A stretch of DNA of 64,000 nt from Pontibacter virosus. Lineage in GTDB: Bacteria; Bacteroidota; Bacteroidia; Cytophagales; Hymenobacteraceae. Location: assembly GCF_003096355.1 (NCBI RefSeq), contig NZ_QEKI01000019.1:19293-83292 (forward strand). The letters run 5' to 3'. A model generated the notes under the pieces. The model ran no database searches, had not been told where the DNA came from, and saw only the letters and a program-made list of their open reading frames with translations. Below are positions 24,857 to 33,848 of this stretch, one piece after another (position 1 is the first letter of the stretch; the number at the start of each line of letters is the position of its first letter). The position numbers were made by a program, and so were the translations under genes.

Positions 24857-27475
24857 TTACTTTTCGGTCGGCAATTCGATGTCTACATTGTTGAAACGAA
24901 TCTGCCCATCGCTTAGTACAGCCTCCACCACAGAATCTTTGTTGATGTGGCCGGCCAATATCTCCTTGGACAGCTCGTTGAGCACCTGGCGCTGCAGCAC
25001 GCGCTTCAGCGGACGGGCACCGAACTGCGGATCATAGCCCTGCTCGCCCAGATAATCCAGCACCTCGTCGGTGGCGATCAGGCGTATACCTGCTTCATCC
25101 AGGCGGTCCTGAATGTGCGCAAACTGGATAGTCACGATCTTGCGGATGTCGCCACGGCTCAGCGGACGGAACATCACCAGTTCATCGATGCGGTTCAGGA
25201 ATTCCGGTCGAACGGATTTTTTTAAGAGCTCGAACACCTCGTCCTTCGTCTGTTCCAGCATTTCGTCCTGGTTGAACGGCGTCATCTTCTCGAAATTCGC
25301 CTGTATAATTTGCGAACCAATGTTAGAGGTCATGATGATGATCGTGTTTTTGAAGTTCACCACACGGCCTTTGCTATCGGTCAGGCGACCGTCGTCGAGC
25401 ACCTGCAATAGGATGTTGAACACATCGGGGTGTGCTTTCTCAATCTCGTCGAGCAGCACCACAGAGTAAGGCTTGCGGCGGACGGCCTCGGTCAGCTGAC
25501 CACCTTCGTCGTAGCCCACGTAGCCCGGAGGCGCTCCAATCATACGACTCACCGCGTGGCGCTCCTGGTACTCACTCATGTCAATGCGCACCATCGCATT
25601 CTCGTCGTTAAACAGGTAGTCGGCCAGCGCCTTAGCGAGCTCGGTTTTACCTACACCGGTCGTGCCGAGGAAGATGAACGAACCAATCGGGCGTTTCGGG
25701 TCCTGCAGACCAGCACGGCTGCGGCGCACAGCGTCGGAAATAGCCTGAATCGCTTCTTCCTGACCCGCTACACGCTTGCCCAGTTCTGCCTCCAGGTGTA
25801 ATAGTTTTTCGCGGTCGCTTTGCAGCATCTTGCTCACGGGTATACCTGTCCATTTGGCTACCACTTCGCCAATGTCTTCGGCAGTCACTTCCTCCTGTAG
25901 CATGGGGTTCTCGCCCTGCATCTGGTGTACCTGCTCCTGGAGTTGCTTCAGGTGTGCTTCTGCTTCCTGAATCTTGCCGTAACGAAGCTCTGCCACACGG
26001 CCATAGTCACCAGCGCGTTCGGCCTGCTCAGCTTCCAGTTTATAGTTCTCAATGTTTTCTTTCGCTTTCTGGATGCCCTCAATGACCTGCTTTTCGTTCT
26101 GCCACTTGGCTTTCAGGTCATCTCGTTTAGTGGAGAGTTCAGCAATCTCCTTAGAGAGCACTGTCTCTTTGTCTTTGTCATTCTCGCGTCGTATTGCTTC
26201 CCGTTCAATCTCGAGCTGCATGATGCGGCGCTGAATCTCATCCAGTTCTACAGGTAGCGAGTCGATTTCGATACGCAGTTTAGCCGCTGCTTCATCCATC
26301 AGGTCAATGGCCTTGTCGGGCAAAAAGCGGTCGGTGATATACCTGTTCGATAGCTCCACGGCCGCAATAATGGCGTCGTCTTTGATGCGCACGCCGTGGT
26401 GCACCTCATACTTGTCTTTGATGCCGCGCAGGATCGAAATGGCATCCGGCACGCTTGGCTCGTCTACCATCACCGCCTGGAAACGTCGCTCCAAAGCCTT
26501 GTCCTTCTCGATGTACTTCTGATATTCTTTGAGTGTCGTCGCACCGATGGCATGTAACTCGCCACGCGCCAGGGCTGGCTTAAGCAGGTTGGCTGCGTCC
26601 ATGGCACTTTCACCGCCGGCACCCGCCCCGATCAGGGTATGGATCTCGTCGATGAAGAGTACGATCTCGCCCTCTGCATCCACTACTTCTTTGATCACGG
26701 CCTTCAGACGCTCCTCAAACTCACCCTTATACTTGGCGCCTGCCACCAGCAAGCCCATATCGAGGCTCATCAGCGTCTTGTTTTTCAGGTTCTCCGGCAC
26801 GTCGCCTGAAACGATGCGTTGCGCCAACCCTTCCACAATGGCGGTCTTACCCACACCGGGCTCACCCAACAGCACCGGATTGTTCTTGGTGCGGCGACTC
26901 AGGATCTGCAGTACGCGTCGAATCTCTTCATCGCGACCAATTACCGGGTCAATCTTGCCATTGCGGGCCATTTCGTTCAGGTCACGGGCGTAGCGCTTAA
27001 GGGAGTTATACTTGGCTTCTGCGTTCTGGTCGGTTACCTTGGCGCCGCCACGTAGTTCTTTTATCGCTTTTTTGAGGTCTTTTTCATTGAAGCCCACATC
27101 CTTCATCAGGCCAGCCACCTTGTCGCGGCCCGCCATAATGCCGAGCAGCATATGCTCAATGGCCACGTACTCGTCGCCAAATTCCTTCAGGTATGCCGTA
27201 GCTTTTTGTAAAGCGGCTGCTGCATCGTTGGCCAGGTATGGACTGCCGCCGCTTACTTTCGGGTAAGCCGCTACTACCTCGTCCAGCTTGGTGTGCAGGA
27301 TGTTTCCGTTGATGTTGAGTTTCTTCAGCAGAAAGCTGGTCACGTTTTCGTCCGTTTCCAGAATCGCTTTTAAAATGTGCCCAGTCTCAATAGCCTGCTG
27401 CTGGAAGCCGCCTGCTATCTCAGTGGCCTTCTGAATGGCCTCCTGGGCTTTGATGGTATAGTTGTTAAAATTCAT
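24857..27475 (-). CDS. clpB: ATP-dependent disaggregase ClpB
   Basis: Hexameric AAA+ chaperone that pulls proteins out of aggregates with DnaK. 872 residues, full length. N-terminal Clp repeat domain (1-145), first ATPase domain with Walker A GEPGVGKT (near 205) and Walker B IVLFIDEIHTL, coiled-coil middle domain (about 410-530, rich in E/K/Q), second ATPase domain with GTTGVGKT (near 605) and VVLLDEIEKAH, and a C-terminal small domain. No ClpP-binding IGF loop is evident, as expected for ClpB. Single-gene unit with its own terminator. No exact consensus promoter was found upstream, so stress-type control is possible. Confidence 0.97.
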   Translation of the reverse strand: MNFNNYTIKAQEAIQKATEIAGGFQQQAIETGHILKAILETDENVTSFLLKKLNINGNILHTKLDEVVAAYPKVSGGSPYLANDAAAALQKATAYLKEFGDEYVAIEHMLLGIMAGRDKVAGLMKDVGFNEKDLKKAIKELRGGAKVTDQNAEAKYNSLKRYARDLNEMARNGKIDPVIGRDEEIRRVLQILSRRTKNNPVLLGEPGVGKTAIVEGLAQRIVSGDVPENLKNKTLMSLDMGLLVAGAKYKGEFEERLKAVIKEVVDAEGEIVLFIDEIHTLIGAGAGGESAMDAANLLKPALARGELHAIGATTLKEYQKYIEKDKALERRFQAVMVDEPSVPDAISILRGIKDKYEVHHGVRIKDDAIIAAVELSNRYITDRFLPDKAIDLMDEAAAKLRIEIDSLPVELDEIQRRIMQLEIEREAIRRENDKDKETVLSKEIAELSTKRDDLKAKWQNEKQVIEGIQKAKENIENYKLEAEQAERAGDYGRVAELRYGKIQEAEAHLKQLQEQVHQMQGENPMLQEEVTAEDIGEVVAKWTGIPVSKMLQSDREKLLHLEAELGKRVAGQEEAIQAISDAVRRSRAGLQDPKRPIGSFIFLGTTGVGKTELAKALADYLFNDENAMVRIDMSEYQERHAVSRMIGAPPGYVGYDEGGQLTEAVRRKPYSVVLLDEIEKAHPDVFNILLQVLDDGRLTDSKGRVVNFKNTIIIMTSNIGSQIIQANFEKMTPFNQDEMLEQTKDEVFELLKKSVRPEFLNRIDELVMFRPLSRGDIRKIVTIQFAHIQDRLDEAGIRLIATDEVLDYLGEQGYDPQFGARPLKRVLQRQVLNELSKEILAGHINKDSVVEAVLSDGQIRFNNVDIELPTEK

Positions 27476-27645
27476 ATCGCTTTACTATTTTTCCCCTAGT
27501 CTTAGTTCTACGAGCTAAGTAGCAAAGGATACACCAATGGTATTATGATATGATTTTACTGAAATTATGGCAGGTTGGGTTGGTGTAAAATTAGACTTTG
27601 AAGACAGAATGGCATATAAAGGGCAGTCAAAAGGCTATAAATAGC

Positions 27646-27674
27646 GAAAGGCAGCCAATCGGGCCGCCTTTCGT
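27646..27674 (-). terminator. Terminator of the YceI/porin operon
   Basis: Stem CGAAAGGCAGCC / GGCCGCCTTTCG with one mismatch, 25 bases past the stop of the last operon gene. The T-rich tail is weak. Confidence 0.6.
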
Positions 27675-27698
27675 TCTGGAAATTAAATGTACCCCGGC

Positions 27699-28256
27699 TT
27701 ACTCTGCTACCTGCAGTTCTACCATAACCTGTAACTCATCTTCTACTTTAAACAAACCGCCCATTTTCCTGGGTGTGGCTAAGCCTAGTTCGGAGAAGTT
27801 CAGGCAGATGTTGCTTTTTAGGTTCGTTACCCCCTTGCCTGGGTAAGCATGAAAGTTCACGTCCCGAAGCGGAATCGTTTTGCCCGCCACGATCAGGTTT
27901 AAATTGCCTTTGTAGCTTTTGCCCTCTTTCTTCAGGCAAACGACTTCTATTTTTGTGTAAGGGTGCTGGCTGGCGTTCAACGCTTTCTCAAAGTCCCTGT
28001 CCAGAAGAATGTTACCGCAGTTGAAATCTTTTACAGGTATAGCCAGTTTGAGCCTGTCTCCCTGTGGAATCTGCCTGTTTAGCACCAGTGTATCTTTCTG
28101 GGTGCTGCTGGTGTAGGCGCAGTTGATACTGCCCAGTGAGGTGCCTGCTGCTACGGATACTTTATTCCCCGTGATCACAACATACTCTCTTTTCTCAGGC
28201 AAAACTACGGCGCTCAGCATAGAGACAGCAACCAGAAAGATACTTACAGGTAACAT
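27699..28256 (-). CDS. YceI-like lipid-binding protein, third gene of operon
   Basis: Predicted exported beta-barrel (lipocalin-like) protein. 185 residues with a hydrophobic leader (SIFLVAVSMLSAVVL). YceI-type features: LPVKDF-like AIPVKDFNCGN, then HPYTKIEVVC, KGNLNLIVAGKTIPL and a final SFSEL-like segment. YceI proteins bind isoprenoid lipids; ligand here unknown. It begins 11 bases after the porin gene. It is divergent in sequence from the first YceI of the operon. Confidence 0.78.
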   Translation of the reverse strand: MLPVSIFLVAVSMLSAVVLPEKREYVVITGNKVSVAAGTSLGSINCAYTSSTQKDTLVLNRQIPQGDRLKLAIPVKDFNCGNILLDRDFEKALNASQHPYTKIEVVCLKKEGKSYKGNLNLIVAGKTIPLRDVNFHAYPGKGVTNLKSNICLNFSELGLATPRKMGGLFKVEDELQVMVELQVAE

Positions 28257-28267
28257 GGTATTAAGTG

Positions 28268-29623
28268 TTAGAAAGATATGGCGCCTTCGATCATGAAGCC
28301 ATTGAACTCACCACCGTGGCGGATGTCCGTAGGGGTAAAGCCTTTGTACTGTTGCTTCACATATTCAGCCTTGGCAAGTATATTTTTGGTCACAAACCAG
28401 CCGCCGCCTACCTGTACCCTGTTCAGGTTCACGCTGTTGTTCAGCTCATTTGGTGCAGAGGCCATTGGTGCAAGGCGTCCTTCTACCACATTGTAGCGTC
28501 CTGCCACATACAGGTTCTCGTTGCTGCCGAATCGGTATACCAGGTCAGTGCCCAGTTGTCTCCAGGTGCGGTCTGCTGGTTCATCGTTTGCGCCCAGTCT
28601 GCCTGTGCCTTTCGCCTGCTCAAAGTTACCGAAGAACTCCAGCCCGCGGAACTTCACGAAGGGGTTGACAACAAAGGCCGTGATGCTGTTGGTGAGGCCC
28701 GGGTTGATATGACCGGAGGTGAAGTGGGTCGCTTGCGTAACGGCTGCACCACTGGCAACTTTGGCAGGGTCCATCACCATGTAGTAGCGTGAGCCGGCGC
28801 GGTCGCCGCCGTAAAGTGTGTTTCTAACGGAACCAGCAGTTGTGTACACAGAGCCTGTTAAGCGTACCCGCAGCTCCTCGTTCAACTGGCTGTCGTAGCC
28901 AAGCTTACCGATGTAAGAAGGCTTGCGCTGATCCGGAGTCGTGATGCCGCCCTGTATTTCACCGCCAGTCACGGAGCCTACCGCCAGGAAGCCTTTGTAT
29001 TGGTAGATCAGTTCAGCGCCTATCTCCGTCGTGAAGGCATCCATGATGTAATTGCCAACAAAAGGGTTCTGCAAAGCATGGGCGTTATCGGTTCTGCGGA
29101 AGTGGGCGTCGCCATAGTTGATCTCCATGTGACCCACTTTCACAGTCAGGTTTTCCATCAGCTTATCCACCAGCGGGCTGTTCAGGAATTCTGCTTTGTC
29201 TACCTGTATGAAACCACCTTTTACCCAGGCCTCCGGGTGGTGTCTTGATGACAGGTACGTGATCAGGTTGAGTCGGATACCGTCCGCAAGCGCAACATCG
29301 AGGTTCAGGTTGGCAGCGGCCAGGTTAAAGCCGTTCTCGATTGGCATCAGCTGGTTCAGGTTTACCTCGTTGTTGCCCTGCTGCTGCATCAGCGCTGTTG
29401 CCGAGTTCTTGTGCTTGAGTCCCTGGAACTGCTGTGCAAAGCCGCCACCAAGTCTCACTTTAATGCCATCAAAGGCTATGGTGTCCTGCTTCGGCGTCTC
29501 GAAGGTGTTCAGTCCCCTTTTATCGTAAGGGCGGGCGTATGGCAGGTCCGATAAGGTAATCTGCGCAAAAGAGCTCAGGCTCAAGCCAAGCAACAGGCCC
29601 AGTGAAAGTGTAATTTTTTTCAT
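28268..29623 (-). CDS. Outer-membrane beta-barrel protein (porin-like)
   Basis: Predicted outer-membrane channel. 451 residues: signal peptide MKKITLSLGLLLGLSLSSFAQ, then alternating strands with aromatic ends (for example ELRVRLTGSVYTTAG, FVKFRGLEFFGNFEQAKG) and a C-terminal strand ending IEGAISF, the Phe being a typical insertion signal. I cannot name the family firmly; porin-like by fold. It lies between two YceI-type genes (23 and 11 base gaps), which suggests a shared envelope role. Confidence 0.8.
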   Translation of the reverse strand: MKKITLSLGLLLGLSLSSFAQITLSDLPYARPYDKRGLNTFETPKQDTIAFDGIKVRLGGGFAQQFQGLKHKNSATALMQQQGNNEVNLNQLMPIENGFNLAAANLNLDVALADGIRLNLITYLSSRHHPEAWVKGGFIQVDKAEFLNSPLVDKLMENLTVKVGHMEINYGDAHFRRTDNAHALQNPFVGNYIMDAFTTEIGAELIYQYKGFLAVGSVTGGEIQGGITTPDQRKPSYIGKLGYDSQLNEELRVRLTGSVYTTAGSVRNTLYGGDRAGSRYYMVMDPAKVASGAAVTQATHFTSGHINPGLTNSITAFVVNPFVKFRGLEFFGNFEQAKGTGRLGANDEPADRTWRQLGTDLVYRFGSNENLYVAGRYNVVEGRLAPMASAPNELNNSVNLNRVQVGGGWFVTKNILAKAEYVKQQYKGFTPTDIRHGGEFNGFMIEGAISF

Positions 29624-29646
29624 GATGTTCGGTATTTAAGAGTTCT

Positions 29647-30246
29647 TTAGTTTTTTGAATAAGAAGTAACAGGCTGGAAATTTGCCTTAAAGCTCAGCTT
29701 AAGCTCGTTGCCGGTTTTTACAGTGCCTAAAAGCGCTGTGGGTGGCTTCATGTTGAAGTCGGTGAATTTGATGTTCGCCTCGCCTGTCAACTGTACCAGA
29801 CCGGCTTTCGTGCTCGTCTCCACATTGAAGGTGACAGGCTTTGTGGTGCCGGCAATGGTCAGGTTGCCGGTAGCCTGGGCGCGGTTATTGTCCAGCGTGC
29901 GGAAAGAGGTCAGGGTAAAAACGATGTCAGTGTGCTTGCTTGCCTTGAGCGACTCGTATGCAATCTCATCCATCTTGGCCGTGCCGCTCTTGATAGACTG
30001 GGTCTTCATAGTGACGGAGGCAGACTTCACGTTTTTTAGCGTGGTGCCTTCCAGTATCATTTCGGCAGTGCCCTGGGCCTGCGCCGATGTCATTTCCCAG
30101 TCGTGTATGGTAGAAGTGCCCTTTACTTTAAGTTCGGGCTTGCCGGCCAGTTTGTACTGGTCCTGAGCGAGAAGCGTGTTGCCTAGGCCTAATCCTAAAA
30201 GGAGGCCAAACAGACTTAGCAGTTTTATGGGGTTGAAAATTTTCAT
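29647..30246 (-). CDS. YceI-family protein, first gene of operon
   Basis: Periplasmic lipid-binding protein by family. 199 residues from ATG 30246 (MKIFNPIK), chosen because it begins the signal peptide ending near LLAQD; an upstream in-frame extension has no support. Typical YceI pieces are seen: KGTSTIHDWEMTS (about 38-50), LKASKHTDIVFTLTSF, ATGNLTIAGTTKPVTFNV, and INIKFTDF-like IKFTDFNMKPPTALLGT. Length fits the family (about 190). Confidence 0.9.
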   Translation of the reverse strand: MKIFNPIKLLSLFGLLLGLGLGNTLLAQDQYKLAGKPELKVKGTSTIHDWEMTSAQAQGTAEMILEGTTLKNVKSASVTMKTQSIKSGTAKMDEIAYESLKASKHTDIVFTLTSFRTLDNNRAQATGNLTIAGTTKPVTFNVETSTKAGLVQLTGEANIKFTDFNMKPPTALLGTVKTGNELKLSFKANFQPVTSYSKN

Positions 30247-30291
30247 GATACAGGGGTTAAGGGTGATACTATTTGTCTTATTTCTATGATG

Positions 30292-30299
30292 CAAAGCTA
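30292..30299 (-). promoter_or_regulatory. -7 element of the YceI/porin operon
   Basis: TAGCTTTG on the minus strand matches TAnnTTTG, about 45 bases before the start. No TTTG is seen at the -33 position, which could mean control by an activator. Confidence 0.45.
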
Positions 30300-30657
30300 T
30301 AGCAGCCTGGCTGCGCAGGGTATGACATCGGACACTTCAATAGATGACCTTTGATAGCTTTTAAAATGACGAAGGAGGGTAATAAGAGATAAAAGCCGAT
30401 TTATAGCCCGATTTGTTATATTTCGGCAATTGGCGGTAGTCAGCAAAGGTTTGCTACTATACCTTGCACATGAAATGAGGACTGAGGATTAAGAAAAAGT
30501 ATGACTTGGCTGTTGGATCAGGTATACAGCTTTTTTGAACGCTGGGGGTTGCGTTGCTTTTCCTGCTATAAACGATTGAGCGTCTGCAGGCGACACGGTA
30601 AAGTGCTTCCAGATATCCTCTGGATCAGGGAAGTACAAAAAGAGAACTGCATTTGGA
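30300..30657. other. Gene-free spacer
   Basis: About 360 bases upstream of the YceI operon and downstream of the endonuclease V gene. No gene, RNA or convincing hairpin seen; two AGGTATA words (about 30463 and 30521). Confidence 0.5.
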
Positions 30658-31344
30658 TTACTTTACTTCACTCTTAAATACTGCCGCATAATGGTCCGCC
30701 AGCCTGGTCGGCTCGGGTAGTTTGTGTTTCACAGCGCAAGCCAGTGCTATCTCCGTGGCGGATGGCAGGTCCATCAGGTGGCCGGGGGAGACGAAGACGG
30801 GCTTCACGTTATCCTTGGTGCGCACCACGTTCCCGATCAACTCTCCTTTATGCTCCAAGGGTGAGATAGAGCCTTTTAAAGTATCAGGCTCTTTATACCT
30901 GCCTACCAGCACTTTTTTGGCTACTCCCATCGTAGGCTTGTTTAGTTGCAGACCCAGGTGTGTGGCTATACCCAGGCGGCGGGGGTGCGAAATGCCGTGA
31001 CCGTCCACCATGATCAGGTCGGGCTTTTGCTGTAGCTTTTCGTAGGCTTTGAGCAGGTTGGGTGCTTCGCGGAAGGAGAGAAATCCGGGAACATAAGGCA
31101 ACTCCACTTCACCATAGTGCCATACCTTTTCCAGTACCTCCAGCGCAGGGTATGAGAGCAGCACAAACACAGACAGGATATGGTCTTCACCCACAAACGA
31201 AGAGTCACAACCGGCAATCAGCTTCAGATCGAAGTCAGGCTTCTGGAGAATGACCCGCTGCTGCATTTCGCGTTGCTGTTCGGTGAGGCGTGCAAGCAAA
31301 GCAGGATCGGGAGCAGGCTGATCGAAGCGTCGGTAGTAAGCCAT
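30658..31344 (-). CDS. nfi: Endonuclease V
   Basis: DNA repair nuclease that cuts near deaminated bases, chiefly inosine. 228 residues, normal length. Catalytic acids lie in IAGCDSSF (Asp46), YVPGFLSFRE (Glu near 93) and MVDGHGISHPRRLG (Asp near 113). The wedge motif YVPGF and the C-terminal KPVFVSPGHLMDL are family hallmarks. The usual AGVD is AGCD here. No operon partner. Confidence 0.94.
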   Translation of the reverse strand: MAYYRRFDQPAPDPALLARLTEQQREMQQRVILQKPDFDLKLIAGCDSSFVGEDHILSVFVLLSYPALEVLEKVWHYGEVELPYVPGFLSFREAPNLLKAYEKLQQKPDLIMVDGHGISHPRRLGIATHLGLQLNKPTMGVAKKVLVGRYKEPDTLKGSISPLEHKGELIGNVVRTKDNVKPVFVSPGHLMDLPSATEIALACAVKHKLPEPTRLADHYAAVFKSEVK

Positions 31345-31352
31345 GGAGGTGG

Positions 31353-31403
31353 GATTGAGTGAGTTAGTGATTGAGTGATTGCGCGAGTTAGTGAATGAGT
31401 GAG
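31353..31403 (+). repeat. GAGTGAGTTAGTGA low-complexity repeat
   Basis: Degenerate direct copies of GAGTGAGTTAGTGATTGAGTG. An inverted copy (CACTCCATCACTAACTCACTC) lies at 31530-31568 and a direct copy at 33071-33122. Confidence 0.55.
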
Positions 31404-31564
31404 TATTTTCTCGTTTGCTTGAGAATACGTTAGGTATAGCAGTGCGTTCAAATCTTGATGGATCTTTTACTGATTCTTCCAGGCCATCCCATGATTAGGC
31501 TCATGGATTTTTTTGCCCATTAACCCAAACACTCCTTCACTCCATCACTAACTCACTCCATCGC

Positions 31565-32254
31565 TCAAGCGCTGCAAGGATAGATTAGTTTGGCGAACAG
31601 CAAGCGCCATTGGCCGTCTACTGGGCCAAAGTGAAACTCAAAAGAAGTGGCCGTATGCAACACAGATTTTTGCAAAAGGGGTAAGGCGGCCTTGACCTGC
31701 TTGATATCTGTATCCGTAAGGCTGGCATAATCCCAGTAACCGCTTTTCTGGAACTTAGCGGGGGCCGACACAAAACAACCATCTTTGCTGTAGCCCGACT
31801 GTCCTTGGTCGTAGTTCATGTCCGCGCAGTCGAATGAGGGCCAGGCCTCATCAAGCGGGTCACAGGTTTTTACTTCGTCCCGGATAGTGAAAAAGGACCT
31901 CCCTTCAAACTCACGCTTGAACTCCCGAATGTCCGTAACCCGTGTCATCTTAGGCATAGCACCAGGCTGCTCTATCATCCAAAGGCCTTGGTCTGGGTGG
32001 ATGAACTGGTTGAGTGTGGTGGTGTCAGCAGCCTGTATGGCAGTCATGAAAAGTGCGAAAGCCTGCTCGAAGGAAAGGGAATCCTGCTCCAGGCCGCTCC
32101 CTCTGCGGATATGCTCTTCCTGTACCTCCTCCAGGCGCTGGTGCTCTTCGGCACGTTGCTCCGCCAGGCTCTGCTCCGAGTCTCCCGATCCGCAGGCTGT
32201 TATACCTGTCATAAGTGGCAGGCAGGTCATTAATGTGAAAATAGTGCTACGCAT
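31565..32254 (-). CDS. Uncharacterised lipoprotein
   Basis: Function unknown. 229 residues with a lipoprotein signal (FTLMTCLPLMTGITAC, lipobox ITAC, Cys21), then an acidic, Glu/Gln-rich linker of about 30 residues (SLAEQRAEEHQRLEEVQEEH) and a globular domain with three further cysteines (CDPLDEAWPSFDC, YPC). Phrases such as FALFMTAIQAADTTTLNQFIHP suggest a nuclear-transport-factor-2-like fold, but this is only an impression. Stands alone; divergent from the hydrolase gene at 32400. Confidence 0.7.
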   Translation of the reverse strand: MRSTIFTLMTCLPLMTGITACGSGDSEQSLAEQRAEEHQRLEEVQEEHIRRGSGLEQDSLSFEQAFALFMTAIQAADTTTLNQFIHPDQGLWMIEQPGAMPKMTRVTDIREFKREFEGRSFFTIRDEVKTCDPLDEAWPSFDCADMNYDQGQSGYSKDGCFVSAPAKFQKSGYWDYASLTDTDIKQVKAALPLLQKSVLHTATSFEFHFGPVDGQWRLLFAKLIYPCSA

Positions 32255-32399
32255 ACGTCTTACCCTCAGGTATAGCTTCTATACGGTGTTTTGTCTGATG
32301 GGGCTTATAGGAAGGGGAATCACTCACACTGCTTTTAACTATTACTATACCAAGACGTAAATTAATTATAGAGAAGCTTTACTAGCGAAAACAAACTTG

Positions 32400-33077
32400 A
32401 TGGCAAATTTCATATTCAACGACAGCCTCCAGCTTAAGGCTGGAAACGCAATGCTGACCGCAGATCTGGTTGTGCCGGAGGATGCAAAGGGGCTGGTTAT
32501 TTTTTCGCATGGCAGTGGCAGCAGCCGCTTGAGTTCACGCAACCGTTTTGTAGCAGAGCACCTGCAGCGTTCCCGTTTTGCAACCTTGCTTTTTGATCTG
32601 CTCACCGAGGAGGAAGACCAGCGACAAGAAAACCGGTTTGACATAGCGCTGCTCACCACACGCCTGATTGATGCCGTGACGTGGGTACAGCAAAATGATT
32701 ACACGAAAGACCTGCGCATCGGTCTGTTCGGAGCGAGTACCGGAGCTGCCTCGGCGCTTAGCGCTGCCGCCGCACTTGGTGGTGATATCATCGGTGCGGT
32801 GGTGAGCCGCGGTGGTCGCCCTGACCTGGCCGGTGAGGTGCTGCCCGATGTGCAAAGCCCGACCCTGCTGATTGTAGGCGGCCTGGATGAGGAGGTGCTA
32901 GATCTGAACAGGTGGGCACAAGACCGGCTGCAATGCTTAAAGGACCTGGAGATCGTACCCGACGCCACGCATTTATTCGAAGAACCCGGGGCGCTTGAAA
33001 TGGCAGCCCAGCTGGCAACCGACTGGTTCCGGAAATACCTGGAGCCCGGCAAGCAGCACCCGCTGAGGGAAAGTTAG
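32400..33077 (+). CDS. Dienelactone-hydrolase-like alpha/beta hydrolase
   Basis: Cytoplasmic hydrolase, 225 residues from ATG 32400 (no signal peptide). Oxyanion region IFSHGSGSSRLSSRNR, nucleophile Ser in LFGASTGAASAL, acid Asp in IVGGLDEEVL, His in DATHLFEEPG. This exact family is often fused to, or next to, a phosphoribosyltransferase, and here one follows 137 bases downstream. Natural substrate unknown. Confidence 0.85.
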   Translation: MANFIFNDSLQLKAGNAMLTADLVVPEDAKGLVIFSHGSGSSRLSSRNRFVAEHLQRSRFATLLFDLLTEEEDQRQENRFDIALLTTRLIDAVTWVQQNDYTKDLRIGLFGASTGAASALSAAAALGGDIIGAVVSRGGRPDLAGEVLPDVQSPTLLIVGGLDEEVLDLNRWAQDRLQCLKDLEIVPDATHLFEEPGALEMAAQLATDWFRKYLEPGKQHPLRES

Positions 33078-33200
33078 TTAGGGAGTGAATGAGTGAGTTA
33101 GCAAATGAGTGATTGAGTGAATTTAATTCCAGTATTAACAATCAACAATTTAACCATTTAACAATTTGACAATTCACTCCATCACACAACCACTCAATCA
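33071..33200. repeat. Low-complexity spacer (GAGTGA and CAATTTAAC type)
   Basis: GAGTGAGTTAG-type repeats at 33085-33122, then AACAATTTAACCATTTAACAATTT (about 33137-33170). The second element recurs inverted at about 22528-22565. Confidence 0.5.
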
Positions 33201-33213
33201 AAAATTAAAAAGA

Positions 33214-33837
33214 ATGATACCCAACCGACAAGTCGCTGCAGAGCTGTTGGCCGATAGGCTGGAGCATTACAAGGGGGAGAAGGGGGTAGTGTTGGCTATA
33301 CCGCGGGGAGGAGTGCCTGTGGCAGCGCCCATCGCCACGCGGCTCAATATGCCTTTGGATGTGATCGTCTCCAAGAAAATCGGCCATCCTGCTAACCCCG
33401 AGTTTGCAATAGGGGCAGTGAGTCTGGAAGATGTGGAGGTGGATAATCGGTCAGACGTACCCGTTGAATACATACAAGCTCAGGTAGAGCGAATAAAGGA
33501 GAGTCTGCGCCAAAAGTATAAGCTCTTTATGGGCAACCGGCAGCCGGTGGACCTGCATGATCGCATTGTGATCATCGTGGATGACGGCATCGCCACAGGC
33601 AAAACGCTGCTGTCTACTGTGCACATGGCCAGGCACAAGCAACCCCGCAAAATCATTGTAGCAGTACCCGTTGCCCCGAAAGCTGCTATTAAGCAGTTTG
33701 AGGCCATTGTAGATGAAGTGGTATGCCTGCTGGTGCCGCCCATGTTTCAGGCAGTTGGGCAGTTCTATGAGGAGTTTGAGCAGGTAAGCGATGAAGAAGT
33801 GATACGGCTGCTCAGAGAGCAGCATGACAACCAGTAG
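33214..33837 (+). CDS. Phosphoribosyltransferase-family protein
   Basis: Type I PRTase fold, 207 residues from ATG 33214 (MIPNRQVAAE). The PRPP-binding loop is IVDDGIATGKTLLS (about 118-131), and the N-terminal part has LAIPRGGVPVAAPIA and VSKKIGHPANPEFAIGA. The missing hood of nucleobase PRTases and the paired hydrolase point to the poorly studied PRTase group found fused to dienelactone hydrolases (for example mycobacterial Rv0571c). True reaction unknown. Confidence 0.85.
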   Translation: MIPNRQVAAELLADRLEHYKGEKGVVLAIPRGGVPVAAPIATRLNMPLDVIVSKKIGHPANPEFAIGAVSLEDVEVDNRSDVPVEYIQAQVERIKESLRQKYKLFMGNRQPVDLHDRIVIIVDDGIATGKTLLSTVHMARHKQPRKIIVAVPVAPKAAIKQFEAIVDEVVCLLVPPMFQAVGQFYEEFEQVSDEEVIRLLREQHDNQ

Positions 33838-33848
33838 CAGGTATAGCC

